This document shows positions 1-12,083 of a DNA stretch of 64,000 bases, one piece after another. The notes under the pieces were generated by a model. The model was not told the DNA's origin and did no database searches. It saw only the letters and a program-made list of their open reading frames with translations. Source of the stretch: Takakia lepidozioides (lineage: Eukaryota > Streptophyta > Takakiopsida > Takakiales > Takakiaceae); the NCBI GenBank assembly GCA_030704615.1, contig CM060731.1:3162001-3226000 (forward strand), written 5' to 3'. Position numbers and translations under genes: made by a program. How positions within the stretch are numbered: the first letter of the stretch is position 1; every line of letters starts with the position of its first letter.

Positions 1-1837
1 TTTAGCAAAAGGTAAATACATTTGTATGCATTTGACGTCTAGGACCTCCAGATTCCGATAGTGGAGATTTTTATTTAGCTGGTCACTATTTGAATTCTCA
101 TTGTAAATCCTGACCCACATCATGTCAAGAACCACTCTAGTCCATAAGCAATCCACAAATTCGGCGGCCAAGTTGACATCTATCTCAGTCTTCTCAAGCC
201 TGTGATCAGGTACACTAGTTTGTCATAGCACCCTGCTTGAAAGTCTGAGTTAGACATTGCCTAGATGCTTTGTTCCTAAGCACACATAGAGGTGACTAGG
301 GGACATCCTCCTGTAGTCGGTGTGCCTAGTCCCTTTGTCTCATGCTCAATTGCACAAAGGAGTACGGTGACTTGAGACATACAGTGTGCTTTAAGTGCAT
401 GGAGCAAGCAGAGGTATCTTGCAGCCTTTCATCAAAAACACGTCCTTTGCTTTGAGTAAAGTTTTACTGATGGAATCATCTATGGGTGCATAACAGGTTG
501 TTTACTCAATAGATTAGCAGATAGGTATCATTTTATTTTTATTTTTTGAACATTTTATTAAGGAGGGAAAAAATGACGCCATGGAGGCAAATCCACACCC
601 GAAGGCGACAAACATGGAGGGACAGGCAATACAGTGCCACTGTAGATGATTTATGGAGGGTTGATTTAATGGGCAAATAGTATGCATAGGCGTACCAACC
701 CATGTCTTCATCCCACTTGTTCCCTAAATATTCTCGAATAGTTTCTTAGATCCCTTAAAATTATGCTTGGATGCTTTCATCTTTGATTTATTGGGCATTT
801 GGTACACGAAGGAATGCCATATGACCACGTCCCTCAATAAATCAACCTACGTGTACACCAACTTTAGTGGCGCCTACCTTGTTGGCAACTACCTTGTTGG
901 CGCCACCAACCCCTGGCTTCACCTTGGCATCTTCTTGTTGTTCATTTCTTGTTTGAGTCCCAAGTTTATTTTTTGCTTGTTCCTAAAAGGATTGTCTCCA
1001 AGTTCTAGGTTACCCTTTTTCAAAGAAGACTTCACCCCCTTCAATTTTTACAAGGATATTTGCTCTTTCTCCCATATGGGTGTTAGGGTGGTCTCTCATT
1101 CTTTCGTGGTGTCCTCCCCTCTCTGGAAGACTGATTTTTGTTGACCCCACAAGGTGGTCGTCAGCTGACAGGTGAAAATGAGGTTTGCAACTCCCTCTTG
1201 TGTCTAATACATGTTTTTCGGTTCATGTTGGAGGTGTTTGCTGTCTGTTTTTCATTTTTTCCCGTTAAGCCTTCAATGCCTCAAAACCTCCCAGGCACAT
1301 ATGCTTAGTGATGTCAGTGGTGTCCTGAAGTACAGGGGTGAGGGTTGTGTGTTGTAGTGATTGCAAGAATGTATGTTACTTCAGGATGAGTAGTGCAGGA
1401 AAAGAAGATTAGAGTGGCAGATTGCGACAGTGAAACCTCGAGCTTGAGATATGCAAAGGCCTGTGAGATATGGGCATTTCACGCCTACATACTTCAAGGA
1501 GTTTTGGGTCAGCCTTTAACCTCCACAATTAGGAGTATTTGAAGTTCTGGATATGCATGTAGGGAAGTACCATGATGCCCATATGTACTAAAGCTGCCAT
1601 GCTTTCACTAGTATGAGTTTGTCATTTTCCAGGCTCGTGGAAAGCGACATAAGGGCTCCAAAGAACCCTACCATTCCTGGAGCCCCAAAGTCTCCTGGGG
1701 GGCAAGGCTGGTTATATGGGACTGGCGGGCAGATGTACCCTTCATCTTCATCGACCTTCCACCAGCCATCAGGAGGAAATTACAACCAACAACCTCAATA
1801 CAGTCAGAATTCCCAAAAACCCCTTCCTAATTTCCAG
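1..1837. other. gene-poor stretch, nothing recognised
   Basis: No open reading frame here resembles a known family and no splice-consistent gene model could be built. Short frames such as the one at 767-1144 look compositional. I see no RNA gene, terminal inverted repeat or long tandem repeat. The stretch may hold old, unrecognisable transposon remains. Confidence 0.5.
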
Positions 1838-2360
1838 CAATGTGGAGGTCACATAGATCTGATGATCGCAGTTTGGCAAACAGAAAACGAGTACAAACCG
1901 AAAATCCCCAAACCTGGGTCTACAAACTGGGAGAGTTTTGCAAGATATGTGCATATTTGATTGATGGAAGTTGGTGCAAGCTGCAAACCAACAATTAGGC
2001 ACAGACCACAAATTCCACAACGTATTGCTACAGAAAGAGTTCCCAGAACTGGTTGTCTTCCACACATGGAATGACACCTTCAGGCCTCCCACATCTGATG
2101 TCGACTGGGATTCAGACCTCAGTGTCCTCACCATTTCTCAGACAGCCCATATGCCAAGTAAAAACAACAGACTGAGCAATCATGAGAAAGCCATGAAGGG
2201 AGTAATGGGTCAGTAGCATACGGGTGTTTGCACAGCATGGGAGCATGCAAAACCACTGTATATTTGCATGTGGGAGCCTCCTTGATGGAGTTGATCAGTG
2301 CTCTTCCTGTCTCTGAGCACACAAACCTCACCTCCAACCCAGCAGTCAGCGTCCACATTA
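1838..2360. repeat. direct repeat, copy 1 (about 0.52 kb)
   Basis: This block recurs almost unchanged at 2894-3412, in the same orientation and offset by 1056 bases. The copies differ by scattered substitutions and a few small indels, so the duplication looks fairly recent. Short frames inside it, such as 1971-2216, are conserved between copies simply because the DNA is. I do not recognise a protein family in them. Confidence 0.9.
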
Positions 2361-2821
2361 GACTGCACCAACAAACCTCATTACTACAAGGGAAGTTCTA
2401 TCAATATCTTTGAGATTCAGAGGCTAATCTCTTGAAATTTAACATGTCTCTGCTTGTGGCTTCTCTGTCTGGCCGCCTGACCTTTGGGCCATCAGCCAGC
2501 CTGAAGGTCAATTAACAATGAGCCTAAGACTCTGGGAATCGACTCACAGTGCTAAGGACTTTCATACTGCAAACCAGGCAGGCAAGATCTGCAAAGGGGC
2601 CGTGAAAGTGACTTCAAACAAAAACAGAACGAAGCAAGAACATGCAAAACAAGCTGTCAAAGACTGTATGAATGACTGTCAGTCAGCGCCTTCTAGGTGG
2701 CGAGAAGGTCAAGGAGAAAATTGAATCCAGATATTCTAAAAAGCTGCAGAGAAGGGCCAGCCACTGAGCTGCATGCACAGAAAATGGAAGAGAATGGGGC
2801 CATAGACCCCACATTAACTTG

Positions 2822-2888
2822 CCTCTCAGCTTCTGGATCCAGAACCCGGTTCCGGTGAGACTCTTAACTCCAACCAGAAGCTGAGAGG
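2822..2888. repeat. perfect 15-bp inverted repeat (hairpin)
   Basis: The arm at 2822-2836 (CCTCTCAGCTTCTGG) is exactly the reverse complement of the arm at 2874-2888, with a 37-nt loop. It sits immediately before the second copy of the 0.52 kb direct repeat. A terminal inverted repeat or recombination-prone hairpin is possible; no function is claimed. Confidence 0.7.
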
Positions 2889-2893
2889 GAAGA

Positions 2894-3412
2894 CAATGTG
2901 GAGGTCACATAGATCTGATGATCGCAGTTTGGCAAACAGAAAACAAGTACAGACCGAAAATCCCCAAACCTGGGTCTACAAACTGGGAGAGTTTTGCAAG
3001 ATATGTGCATATTTGATTGATGGAAGTTGGTGCAAGCTGCAAACCAACAATTAGGTACAGACCACAAATTCCACAACGTATTGCTACAGAAAGAGTTCCC
3101 AGAACTGGTTGTCTTCCACACATGGAATGACCTCAGGCCTCCCACATCTGATATCAACTGGGATTCAGCCTCAGTGTCCTCACTATTTCTCGGACAGCCC
3201 ATATGCCAAGTAAAAACAACAGACTGAGCAATCATGAGAAAGCCATGAAGGGAGTAATGGGTCAGTAGCATACGGGTGTTTGCACAGCATGGGAGCATGC
3301 AAAACCACTGTATATTTGCACGTGGGAGCCTCCTTGATGGAGTTGATCAGTGCTCTTCCTGTCTCTGAGCACACAAATCTCACCTGCAACCCAGCAGTCA
3401 GCGTCCACATTA
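2894..3412. repeat. direct repeat, copy 2 (about 0.52 kb)
   Basis: Second copy of the block at 1838-2360. Right after it, a 30-base string (starting GGGCCAGCCACTGAGC at 3414) repeats one found at about 2755-2784, so the spacer between the copies was itself partly duplicated. Confidence 0.9.
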
Positions 3413-4154
3413 TGGGCCAGCCACTGAGCTGCATGCACAGAAACGACCAAGTTATATAAATCACAGATGCAGACTTCAAATAAGCACCTGAGAAGTCTGA
3501 GCAGCTTGTTAGACCCACAAAGAAGAGATACAGTCAAGGACATTGCCACTGAAACGACAAGGTTTCCATCAATCTCATATTTTCCAATAAAGTCTGCTGA
3601 CAGTCCCAGCAATCAACCTTGGAACCATCCACTTGGCAGAAGAGAAGGTGGTTGGATAGCTCGTTGTGGTAACTTTCAAGAGAAAACGATCCAAACCGAA
3701 GTGAGTGTGACCAATCAGCCACCATCTAATTCAAGGATGAAGTACAAGTGTGGTGAATTGAGCACGTACTTGATCTCCGTTAGCAAGCTGGCCCCTATAC
3801 ACTCCCGAAGCCTCCTTCCCCCAGCTTGTTGTCGTAGTTGAAGTTGTTTGTGGCTGCGTGTAGCTCTCACAGAGCTCTATTTGGTGAAGAAACAACTGGT
3901 TTCCACTACTAAACTGAGCCAATAATCAAACAGCACCAACAACCTCAACAAAAAGGTTCACAAACGCCCAGCAAAACGCTCAGGGACCCAGAGTAGGTAC
4001 TCGGGGTAAACCTACCATAAAACAGCTCTCAGAATCACTGAGACTAAAAAAAGAATTTTTCTGCCTTTGGATTGTGCATACAAGACTGCACGGTTGGCCA
4101 GGAGATGTGTGGAACCTGCCCCTGAGTTAAGGACCCGATGAGCTCACTCCTGCA
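3413..4154. other. intergenic, nothing recognised
   Basis: Apart from the 30-base repeat at its left end, no gene, RNA or mobile element is recognised. Frames at 3467-3841 and 3534-3725 overlap on opposite strands and have no recognisable motif. Confidence 0.4.
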
Positions 4155-4452
4155 GTGGAGCATTTTGGCTGTATGGTGGACCTTCTTGGCCGTGCAGGGC
4201 AATTGGATGAGGCAGAGAAGTTTATTAACCAAACGCATGCTGCTGTGTGGGGGGGGCTTGCTTGGGGCCTGCAAAAGTCATGGCAATGTGGAAGTTGCAG
4301 AACGTGCAGCAAAATAGCTTATTGAGTGGGATCCAGAAGATGCTGCCACTTATGTGCTACTATCGAACATCTATGCTGCAGCTGGCAGGTGGAACCATGC
4401 AGCACAGGTGAGAAAAATAATGGAGGACAGAGTTATCAGAAAGGAGTCAGGA
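4155..4452 (+). pseudogene. PPR protein fragment, PLS/E class (decayed)
   Basis: Conceptual translation gives the C-terminal part of a plant PLS-class pentatricopeptide repeat protein: VEHFGCMVDLLGRAGQLDEA, then in another frame LGACKSHGNVEVAERAA, then DAATYVLLSNIYAAAGRWN and a KIMEDRVIRKESG-like end. These match the last PPR motifs and the E motif of organellar RNA-editing or RNA-processing factors. The frame breaks at a run of seven G near 4247-4253, and a stop follows the AERAAK stretch. There is no upstream PPR array, so it is a truncated relic and not an active gene. Such proteins normally act in mitochondria or plastids. Confidence 0.8.
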
Positions 4453-4574
4453 ACGATTCATTGTGGATTATATCATAGTGGACAAGAATTTGTTTCCCCA
4501 GAGTGCCAATGTGTAGATCGACAGAACTGATATTGGCACCTTGACCACTTCCTGGTTTGGACTGAGATCAAAAG

Positions 4575-4975
4575 GTGTTTTCCCAACACCAAGAAATCTG
4601 TGAAACGTTCAATTCGGAAGTGGCGCATAGAAAAACTCCAAAATGAAGAGGTGACCACTGCACAGGTGCAGTATAAGAAGTGCAGGTCTTCTATCTTTAG
4701 GCTGCAGGCATACTGGAGAGGTGCATTGCTGCGGTTCAAATGAATAAAGTCATTGTTAAAATTGAGGCCTGCTTAAGAGGAAGAACTGGGAGACAAAGGC
4801 TTACAAAACAACATCAGGCTGCCTGCTGCATTCAGACAGTTGTGCGAGATTGACTTGCCCAGAAAGAGGCTTTATCCACCATAGTTTTGGTGCACAAAAC
4901 CACATATGCCATAAAAATACAGGCTGCTTGGAGGCGGTATTGGAGGCATAAGTCACAAGCAGTGATCCTGTGTCA
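4575..4975 (+). pseudogene. IQ-motif (calmodulin-binding) repeat fragment
   Basis: Three frame-shifted pieces carry IQ-like motifs: SIFRLQAYWRGALLRFK, then IEACLRGRTGRQRL followed by ACCIQTVVRD, then AIKIQAAWRRYWRHKSQAVI. Serial IQ motifs bind calmodulin or light chains and occur in myosins, ASPM-type spindle proteins and IQD proteins. In-frame stops separate the pieces, so this is a decayed fragment unless short introns remove them. The parent family cannot be settled here; ASPM-like or myosin-like are both possible. It lies just downstream of the PPR relic. Confidence 0.55.
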
Positions 4976-6538
4976 TGGCAGCTAAGGGGAGTTGGATGAA
5001 AGGATGAAATAGCAGCAGGGTCCCTATATTGCAGAAGGCTTATTCCAGTGGATCCCTTTAAAGATAAAATATCCTGGCCTTACAGGTTTGCTCCAGAACG
5101 CTTGGAACTCTGGCATCATGAAAGTATTCACCCTAGAATTCAGACCAAAGACAACCACAGCTTCTCAAAAGAAGCGAGTGATAACTTGCTCAATGCTTTC
5201 AAGGAGGGCTCTCTGAAGAGAGAACCATTACAGTACCATAGATACCATCGTGCTCAAGGATCAGGCATGCAAATTCTGTTTCCAACTGTTATACCTTGCT
5301 ATATAGGTAGGCAACATAGTGGCAGAGGGGCTATGGCCTTCATGTAATCCTCTAGTCCCAATTGTTGTGAAGAAGCTGAGACTAGATTTCTACCAGTCTT
5401 TCATCTTTGAATTGGCCAATTGGTGACTCTGATTGCTAGCCTCAGCCTTCATCTCCTCCCTGGGGCAGACCCAGAGACTGAAGGTAAGAAACAACGAAAT
5501 CTTTTTTTATTGCCCTCTATATTACGAGATCCGTGGGAGATTCCACTGTCTATTCCAAACCTTGTTGAGGCCTGGCTTCAAACTTCGTCTTGCATACAGG
5601 CGAGTAGCAGTGTTTCTGACTTGTTAAGTATGGTCTCTGGCTCAGAAGATAGCCGATATACTGGACCCCAATAGATTCTCCGGCCAAACATTGTCAGCTT
5701 TCTCAAAACTCACCACGGATGCAAACTACACCTGAACCACGTTCAAGCCTATGACCGTGGAAAAGTGTAACAGCCGCAACAGCACCCAAAATCTTCGCAA
5801 GGGAACTACGATGATGGTAATCTTTCCTTCTTTCCTCTGTCACATACACTCACCCAGTTTGAGTTGATGAAATCTGTGCAGTTGCCCAAAATTCTGATAA
5901 TGGAGGTGGGAACAACAGGAGCTGAACCAGTATAAGAGTTTCACTCTTTGTTGATGTGTATTCTTCTTTTATCTGTGTTCCAGTGTGGTTGGAGTATCCC
6001 AAAGTAAACATGGATACTTAATGAGACAGGAAAAACTCTTAGAAAATCATAGTGAGCAAAAGAAAGAAGCCAGACGGAAGGCTTAATGGGGATGTCTCGG
6101 TGGGTGCAGTTCAGTGTGTATGAGAAGATGAGGTCCATGGTACAGGCTAAGCGCAAGGTTTCGAAAGGTTTCGAAGCTTACGTATGTCTCGCGCATATTT
6201 GCGCAATTGTGTTTCCGTCTGTGCGAAGTTCCCTTACAACCGACACACAAAAATGATAACGATGACGTGGCCACAGATGATGACGTGGTGACAAAACGTG
6301 GCGAAGATGACGTGGCATTATGGCACCCTTATTCCTGCTCTATGCTAAACTAATAACTTAGTCTCCGACCTTCAGTCCTCGCTAGAGTTTTATTTGCCGT
6401 CCTGAGGGCGTGGTCAATTCTGCGACACACGATGAAGGAAGCACAAGTGACTATGGGGTTCAGATAATTCAGTTTATTCGGTGGACACTGTATGTAAGCA
6501 AAGTAAAGGAAACTAAAGTTTGTTTAACAGCCAATCAA
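4976..6538. other. intergenic, nothing firmly recognised
   Basis: Frames at 5048-5347 and 5420-5674 have no motif I recognise. They might be further remains of the IQ-repeat gene to the left, but nothing in them shows it. Confidence 0.35.
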
Positions 6539-6628
6539 CTTACAGAGCCTACTGCTCAACACACAGCCCATCGAGGGCCCAATGGACGGTCTGAAGGCAC
6601 ATGTTGAAGGATTGAACCCAGGATCATC
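6539..6628 (-). mobile_element. SINE fragment (3' part)
   Basis: About 90 bases match, with one or two differences, the body of the tRNA-derived SINE at 37385-37541, same orientation. Homology runs through the B-box (GGGTTCAATCC on the minus strand) and stops before the A-box, so this copy is 5'-truncated. Confidence 0.75.
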
Positions 6629-6696
6629 CAGCTTATATGTCAGTAGGGTTAAGGCCCCTGCCCACGGGGGTTCCACAGTTTAAGGGTTGGCTGCCA

Positions 6697-6733
6697 CCCA
6701 CCCATCCATCCATCCACCCATCCATCCACCTGG
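6697..6733. repeat. CCAT/CCAC microsatellite
   Basis: Imperfect tandem array of CATC and CACC units, upstream of the NTF2-like gene. Confidence 0.8.
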
Positions 6734-7172
6734 TGGTTTGTGAGTTAGTGCTGTATTGACTGATTTAAAAAGATGATTGTTATAGAAATGGCACAATGCA
6801 TGCTCACCACGTGGAAGGTGGCAAGGAGGCTCCTTTATTGTATCTGTGCACTTTGAAGCTCTCTTCTCTTCTCTGTATACCTACACTGCCCACAGTGTTC
6901 AGTTCTTGAGCAGGTCAAGGCTACTTGGTCTAAGGGGGCACCGTCATGTGTTCTATTTTCTTCAGCTCCCTCGGTTAGAAAATAGCGACCTGCTCCTTCG
7001 CAGTCCCGAGCTACAGTAGGCAGAAGGTATCCTTTCGGGGTGTCTCCTCTAGCTCTACTGGTGGCCAACATCTTGAGCTCTTGAAAATATTGTAACTGTA
7101 ATTTTTACACTCGGAGGATCTCTCTCTTTGAATCTTCTTCTGAGAACTCGATCAGCTTTGAGGATACAGGAG

Positions 7173-8373
7173 ATGGAGGACCCATCAACTGAAATCCAAG
7201 ATGTCGTGCGCGGATTGGTGGAAACGCCCACCCTAAGTCGCCAGGCAAAAGTGCTGAGAACTTACTTCACCCCCGACGTCAAATTCTACCATTTCTACAT
7301 CAATACAGATGGTGGCCTCCGAGACTTGATTGCGATTTATCAAATGGCGGAGTTTTTTCTGAATTACAGAAGTGTTGTCTTTCACAAGATTGTTAGCGAC
7401 GAGAAAACCAATGCTTTAGCTGTGCAGATGACTGTGTACACACGGCCTTGGCTTATTTTCTGGCATCGAGTCCCTCTAAGATTTTTAACTCTGCTTGAGT
7501 TCGAGGACGTGACAGTTGAGGTTAGCTTTCTAAGCCGACTCCTCCCACCATCATTCTTAGAGCATCCACTTCGTTCCTGCTCTAGCTACGGAAAAATCTC
7601 ATGTTTAGTCCTTGCATTACTTCTGTGATCTTTCTATCTCTTGCCCCGCGCACACGCGCGGACTTGCGTCCCAGAAATGATTGGATATTGCTCCCCTCCC
7701 ACTTTTAAATTGGCTGCCTGCGCGCATGAGCCAAAGTCATCTTCTAGCCACCGAGCTGCTTCTAGCAACGGCACTCGAAAGCTGAACCTGTTGGAGCCCA
7801 TGTTGCTCATGTAGCTACAACGGTGGTGCTCTGGCAGTGATGATGCTCCCGATGGCTGATCAGGCAGCCTGCTCGAAGGCGTAGAGTGGCAGTTACTGAG
7901 GGCCGGGGAATCTACTTACGTCCTCCCGTGAAAATTGGGACGTCGCACGCATCTAGCTAGAAGTTTCTTCTTTGTACGTTTCTCTAACCACGGTCGAACA
8001 TCTGGCAAAAACAGAAAAAGAAAAGACAGAAATAAACTACCAAACGTGGACCAGCCTGTCGGCATCTGAGTCCAGTGTACAAAAAATTCCTAGACCGCAA
8101 AAGATGAAAAACACGAGAATGACCGGTGTGCTTAAAACTTGACACTTGATTTTGATTTCATGGGGTGACGGACAGGGAGGGAAGACTTTGAAGAAGATCA
8201 AGGCGCAGAGGGATTACTTCGAGCGTTCTCCTGCCGTACAGTTCATTCCAATTATCGGTGACATTTACGACTCGGACTGTCTGAGGTTTTTAATTGGTCG
8301 CTTCCTGGCTATGCTGGTTCAGTTTGCGCAAATGCTTGGGCTGCTGGGTATTTCGAACCGTGATGCATACTGA
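7173..8373 (+). CDS. NTF2/SnoaL-like fold protein (SigF-like NTF2 family)
   Basis: Two exons, 7173-7520 and 8176-8373, join in phase 0 across a GT-AG intron (GTTAGC...GACAG) and encode 181 residues. The first ATG in frame, at 7173, is chosen. The protein has the cone-shaped NTF2-like layout: an N-terminal helix region (SRQAKVLRTYFTPDVKFYHF), a middle with YRSVVFHKIVSDEKTNALAV and YTRPWLIFWHRVPLRFL, and a second exon with KIKAQRDYFERSP and a hydrophobic C-terminal helix. Single-domain members of this kind occur in fungi and bryophytes. I know of no established reaction; some NTF2-like proteins bind small hydrophobic ligands. A polyadenylation signal AATAAA lies at 8415-8420. The family call is recall-based. 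Confidence 0.7.
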
Positions 8374-8774
8374 AGGAATCAATCGCTCAGCTGAGTGTAG
8401 AAGCAAGCTGGAAGAATAAACACTGATAAAGTCTGTGGGTTCCTTCCGTTTGCATGTGTATTCAGCACATGGGATTTTAGTGACTGTTGCGAAGCTCCTA
8501 CACCCCGACAGTCCTATGCCAAGGGCTGATTCTTCTCAGAAACAAAATTGAAGTACCATGGGAGTCAGCCAGTGAGAAAAGTTTGCAACCTGGTGCTGTA
8601 GAGATTGCAATCCGAAATAAGGTAGTGGTCACTGGTAACTGGGTTGACACCGAAGTACCTCTTGGATAATCATTCAGAAAGTGTCACCAAGATGGTTAGC
8701 TTTATCCAAATGTGCCAGAGCATGCTGAAGTACAAAAGCATTCACTGGAGTATCATAGATGAAGGATTAATGTA
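8374..8774. other. 3' UTR and spacer
   Basis: Holds the 3' UTR of the NTF2-like gene, with AATAAA at 8415. Nothing else is recognised before the target-site duplication of the hAT element. Confidence 0.5.
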
Positions 8775-8957
8775 GAATGTACCAGTGTTGGGCGGCTAGA
8801 TGGGTGGGAGGCGGGCATCAACCCGGGTATTAAAGGACCTGCCCGGCGGGCTTTAAAATCACGATATCCGACAAAAGCCCTGCACAGGTGGGTATTGCAT
8901 TTTCAATGCCCGTCCCAAAGCCCTGCATAGGCGGGTATTAGCTAGGGCTATAACCCT

Positions 8958-9735
8958 GGTTGGGGTGGTACAATATCCCATTCATCAATTAGTGTTCCAT
9001 TCTTCTCGAGCATCTGGCATTTAGTTTTGTTAAATCGTTCTGCCAAACCATTGCATTGGGGATTGTAGGGAGCAGTAACGGCATGCTTAGTGTTGAAATT
9101 AAACAAGACAATCTCCATAAGTTGGTTGTAGAACTCAGTACCTTGATCCGGGAGGATTTCAAGAGGGCAACTATGACGAAGTATCACCTTATCAAAAAAG
9201 AACTGCACCACCTCATCACTATCCTTAGCAACCAAGGTCGAAGCTCAACCCATTTCGTCTCCGCAAGGTATGCATGGCCCTTGGACGAGGATTTAAAAGG
9301 TCCAATTAGATCTAAGCCAACCCTGGCAAATGATTCAATCATCGGGATTGGCTGCAAAGGTAATGAAGCTTTGGTCCTAGGTAGGATGGTCTTAGCATGA
9401 CAGGGCACACATCTTGCAATGAAAGCTGAGACATCTTTAACTAAGTCTTTCCAGTGATACTACTCCTGCAATCTTTTGACAGTTTTAGCAACCCCCAAAT
9501 AGCCAGCATAAGTAGAAGCATGGTACAATTCGAGTAAAGCAGGGACAGCGGACCTAGAAGGGATTTCTACAGCAGAGGTACCTTCCAAAACAGTGATACT
9601 GAACAATCTCCTTTCACTTTCCCGGTGGCTGGGTAAGTGATAGTTGACTTGCCTCATGAGCAGCTTGGATATGCCACTAAGGTGGGTGCCGGTTTTGCAC
9701 CTATGGAGAAGAGCATCGTATAATGGATCATCCAT
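8958..9735 (-). pseudogene. Ty3/gypsy integrase, N-terminal and core part
   Basis: Read right to left, a degenerate HHCC zinc domain (YHASTYAGYLGVAKT, then CVPCHAKT) is followed by the DDE core: VGLDLIGPF with the first Asp, ILPDQGTEFYN with the second, and NGLAERFNKTKCQML with the Glu. Frames shift at about 9235 and 9400-9460. The protein breaks off after EWDIV, where hAT sequence begins. The missing continuation is found on the opposite strand at about 15655. Confidence 0.85.
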
Positions 9736-10002
9736 CCTACATCATTCATGGCCACACAACAGCAGGTTGGTGCAGGCAAGAAGAAAGTGGTAGCTCCCAT
9801 TCTCTTCCTTTCGTGACCCTGACTTTATTTTCAGTTGGTTGCCTATGAGGAGACAAGCAGGTTGTAAGGTGCAGCTCAGTCCCTCGGTCGAGATACAAAC
9901 CAAAGCAGACACAAGACAAGATGAACAGTCATAAGGTAAGGGAAAGTACCAGACCCTACTGCAGGATGTCAGACTAGAATTCATGCCAATACCAAAGGAA
10001 AT
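9736..10002. other. degenerate retrotransposon interior
   Basis: Lies between RNase H/linker and integrase remnants on the minus strand. No clean motif remains in any frame. It is either decayed pol linker or a small insertion. Confidence 0.4.
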
Positions 10003-11658
10003 TCAACCAACATCAAACTGAAGTCGATCCCAAATATCAAGCAGATCTGGAGGAACATAAGGATAGTCTAGCAAATGACACAAGACAAAGGGATCTGAAA
10101 CAGGCACAATAGGTGGTGTAGAGCGTGCAGTATGAGGGATTAGGTCATTTAAGGTAATGTAGGGGTCAGGGATTTTGGGTTCGCCTCTAGTCAAAGCATC
10201 TGCATTAACATTATCCTTCCCACGCTTGTAAGATATGGTGAAGTCATAGCCTTGCAGTATGAGAGCCCACCGAGCTAATCTGCCATTGAGTTCACGAGGA
10301 GTTAGCAAGGCTTTCAAAGGTAAATGATCAGTCTCAATGGTAAAATGACAACCATGTAAATACTGCCTAAATTATTTGACTCCAAAGATAACTGCAAGGC
10401 CTTCTCTGTCAGTGATAGAGTAATTAGGCTCATGTTTATCAAGGCGGCGGGAGGCATAGGCAATGGCATGCTCATGACCATCCTGAATCTGGCTCAACAC
10501 TGCAGAGATAGCTAAATCACTGGCATCAGTTTGCAAGATAAATGGCAAGGTAAAATCAGGATAAGCAAGCACAGGAGCAGAGGTTAGTGCAATTTTGAGC
10601 TTCTCAAGGCGGATGTTTCAGCAGTACCCCACACAAAATGAGCATCCTTAGATAACAAGCGAGTGAGTGGAGCAGCTAGTTTGACAAATTGAAAAATGAA
10701 GCGACAATAGTAAGAACCCAAGCCCAAGAAGGCCTTAACACATGTTTTATTTGTAGGGGTTGGATAGTTCCACACAGCCTGGATCTTAGTTGGATCAGGA
10801 CTGATGCCAGCAGCAGAAAGCAGATGGCCCAAGAAATGGAGCTGTTCCACACTTCTTGGCTTTAACTTTAAGCCCGGATGCACGACGTCTGCACACAACC
10901 CGCTATGAATCCAGTAGATGAGCATCAAACGTTGTAGAATAAATGTTGATGTCATCAATGTAAGCACACTCCCAACGAAGGTTTCCTAAAACAATGTCCA
11001 TAAGGCGCTGAAATGTAGCAGTGGCGTTGCAAAGGCCAAAATGCATTGTTAATTCAAATTGGAAGAGGCCCATCCTACAGGTGAAGGCAATTTTCTCTTT
11101 AGCAGCAGCAGTTAAAGGAACTTGCCAAAAGTCAGAGGCTAAATCCAATGAAGAGAAGATCTCATTAAGTTGATCTAGCGTTTCGTTAATACGTGACAAA
11201 GGGTAGACATCTTTCTTTGTGATGGCATTTAAACGCCGAAAGTCTACACAAAAACGGGTTGAGCCATCCTTCTTGCCAACTAAGACAATGGGACTGGCCC
11301 AAGGGGATATGGAGGGGGTGATCACACCAGCATCAAGCATCTTGGTAGTCTCTTCATGAATGACTTTGCGCTCACGAACACTCTCTCTATAAGCATGTTG
11401 TTTGATAGGCTTACCATCCGTGATGATGTCATGATCCAGAGTGCGGCCTAAGTCATGGGGCCCTTTACTAAAGATGTCGAGATTGTCACGGAGAAACAGG
11501 TGGAGGCGACTAATCCGCTGGGGAGTAAGGTGATCACCCACTTTGACATCCTTTAAGACCTGTTGGAAATGTTGCTCGTGTTCAGGAGTAAGCGTGTCAT
11601 TGCCAGTGGAGCCCGAGTGAGAGGCAAACGTCTGGAGTTGGTCAACGGGGGAGTCCAC
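10003..11658 (-). pseudogene. Ty3/gypsy reverse transcriptase and RNase H
   Basis: Reverse transcriptase at 10903-11658 shows ASPIVLVGKKDGSTRFCVDF, FRRLNAITKKDVYPLSRI, an LDLASDFWQ region and the catalytic AYIDDINIYS (YIDD form of the polymerase box). The thumb at 10584-10967 has HFLGHLLSAAGI. RNase H at 10372-10572 shows LQTDASDLAISAVLSQ and IAYASRRLDKHEPNYS. After it, 10003-10317 has GRLARWALILQGYDF and the DNVNADALTRG end typical of Ty3/gypsy. These domains copy the element's RNA into DNA and degrade the RNA template. Breaks at about 10317-10372, 10572-10584 and 10903-10967 show it is inactive. Confidence 0.92.
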
Positions 11659-12083
11659 CAGTCCAATATCATGAAGACTGAGGCCTTTCTAAACAGAGGC
11701 CAACTTAGACAAAGGAGAAGCAGTGAGCCTAGCAAGGACCTGACCCTTGCGGACACTCAGAAGCAATCAGACGGTGCTTTTGTAGGATAAGTTTTTTCCA
11801 GCCTTCAACTTCAAGGAAACGACTTGTAGGGCAAGCAAAAACTAAGCCTGTAGGCACTATGCACTGAGAAAAAGCTGGGATAATGAAGTCAACTGGAGAA
11901 CGTAGCAACATGGTATTCTTTGCCACAGGCAAGGGAGGTCCAGACTTCTTACCTAGTGGAGGGAAATGCCATTGGTACAGATTATCACCAAGTGGTTGGA
12001 ACTGGCTGAATCTTGAGACGAGAATAGTTGGCCATAGAGGTCTCAGCGGCAATAGTAACATGGCTTAGACTCACTTTGTAAGG

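Noticed and set aside
767-1144. 125-codon frame on the plus strand
   Set aside because: No domain, no splice context and only a low-complexity hydrophobic middle; likely chance.
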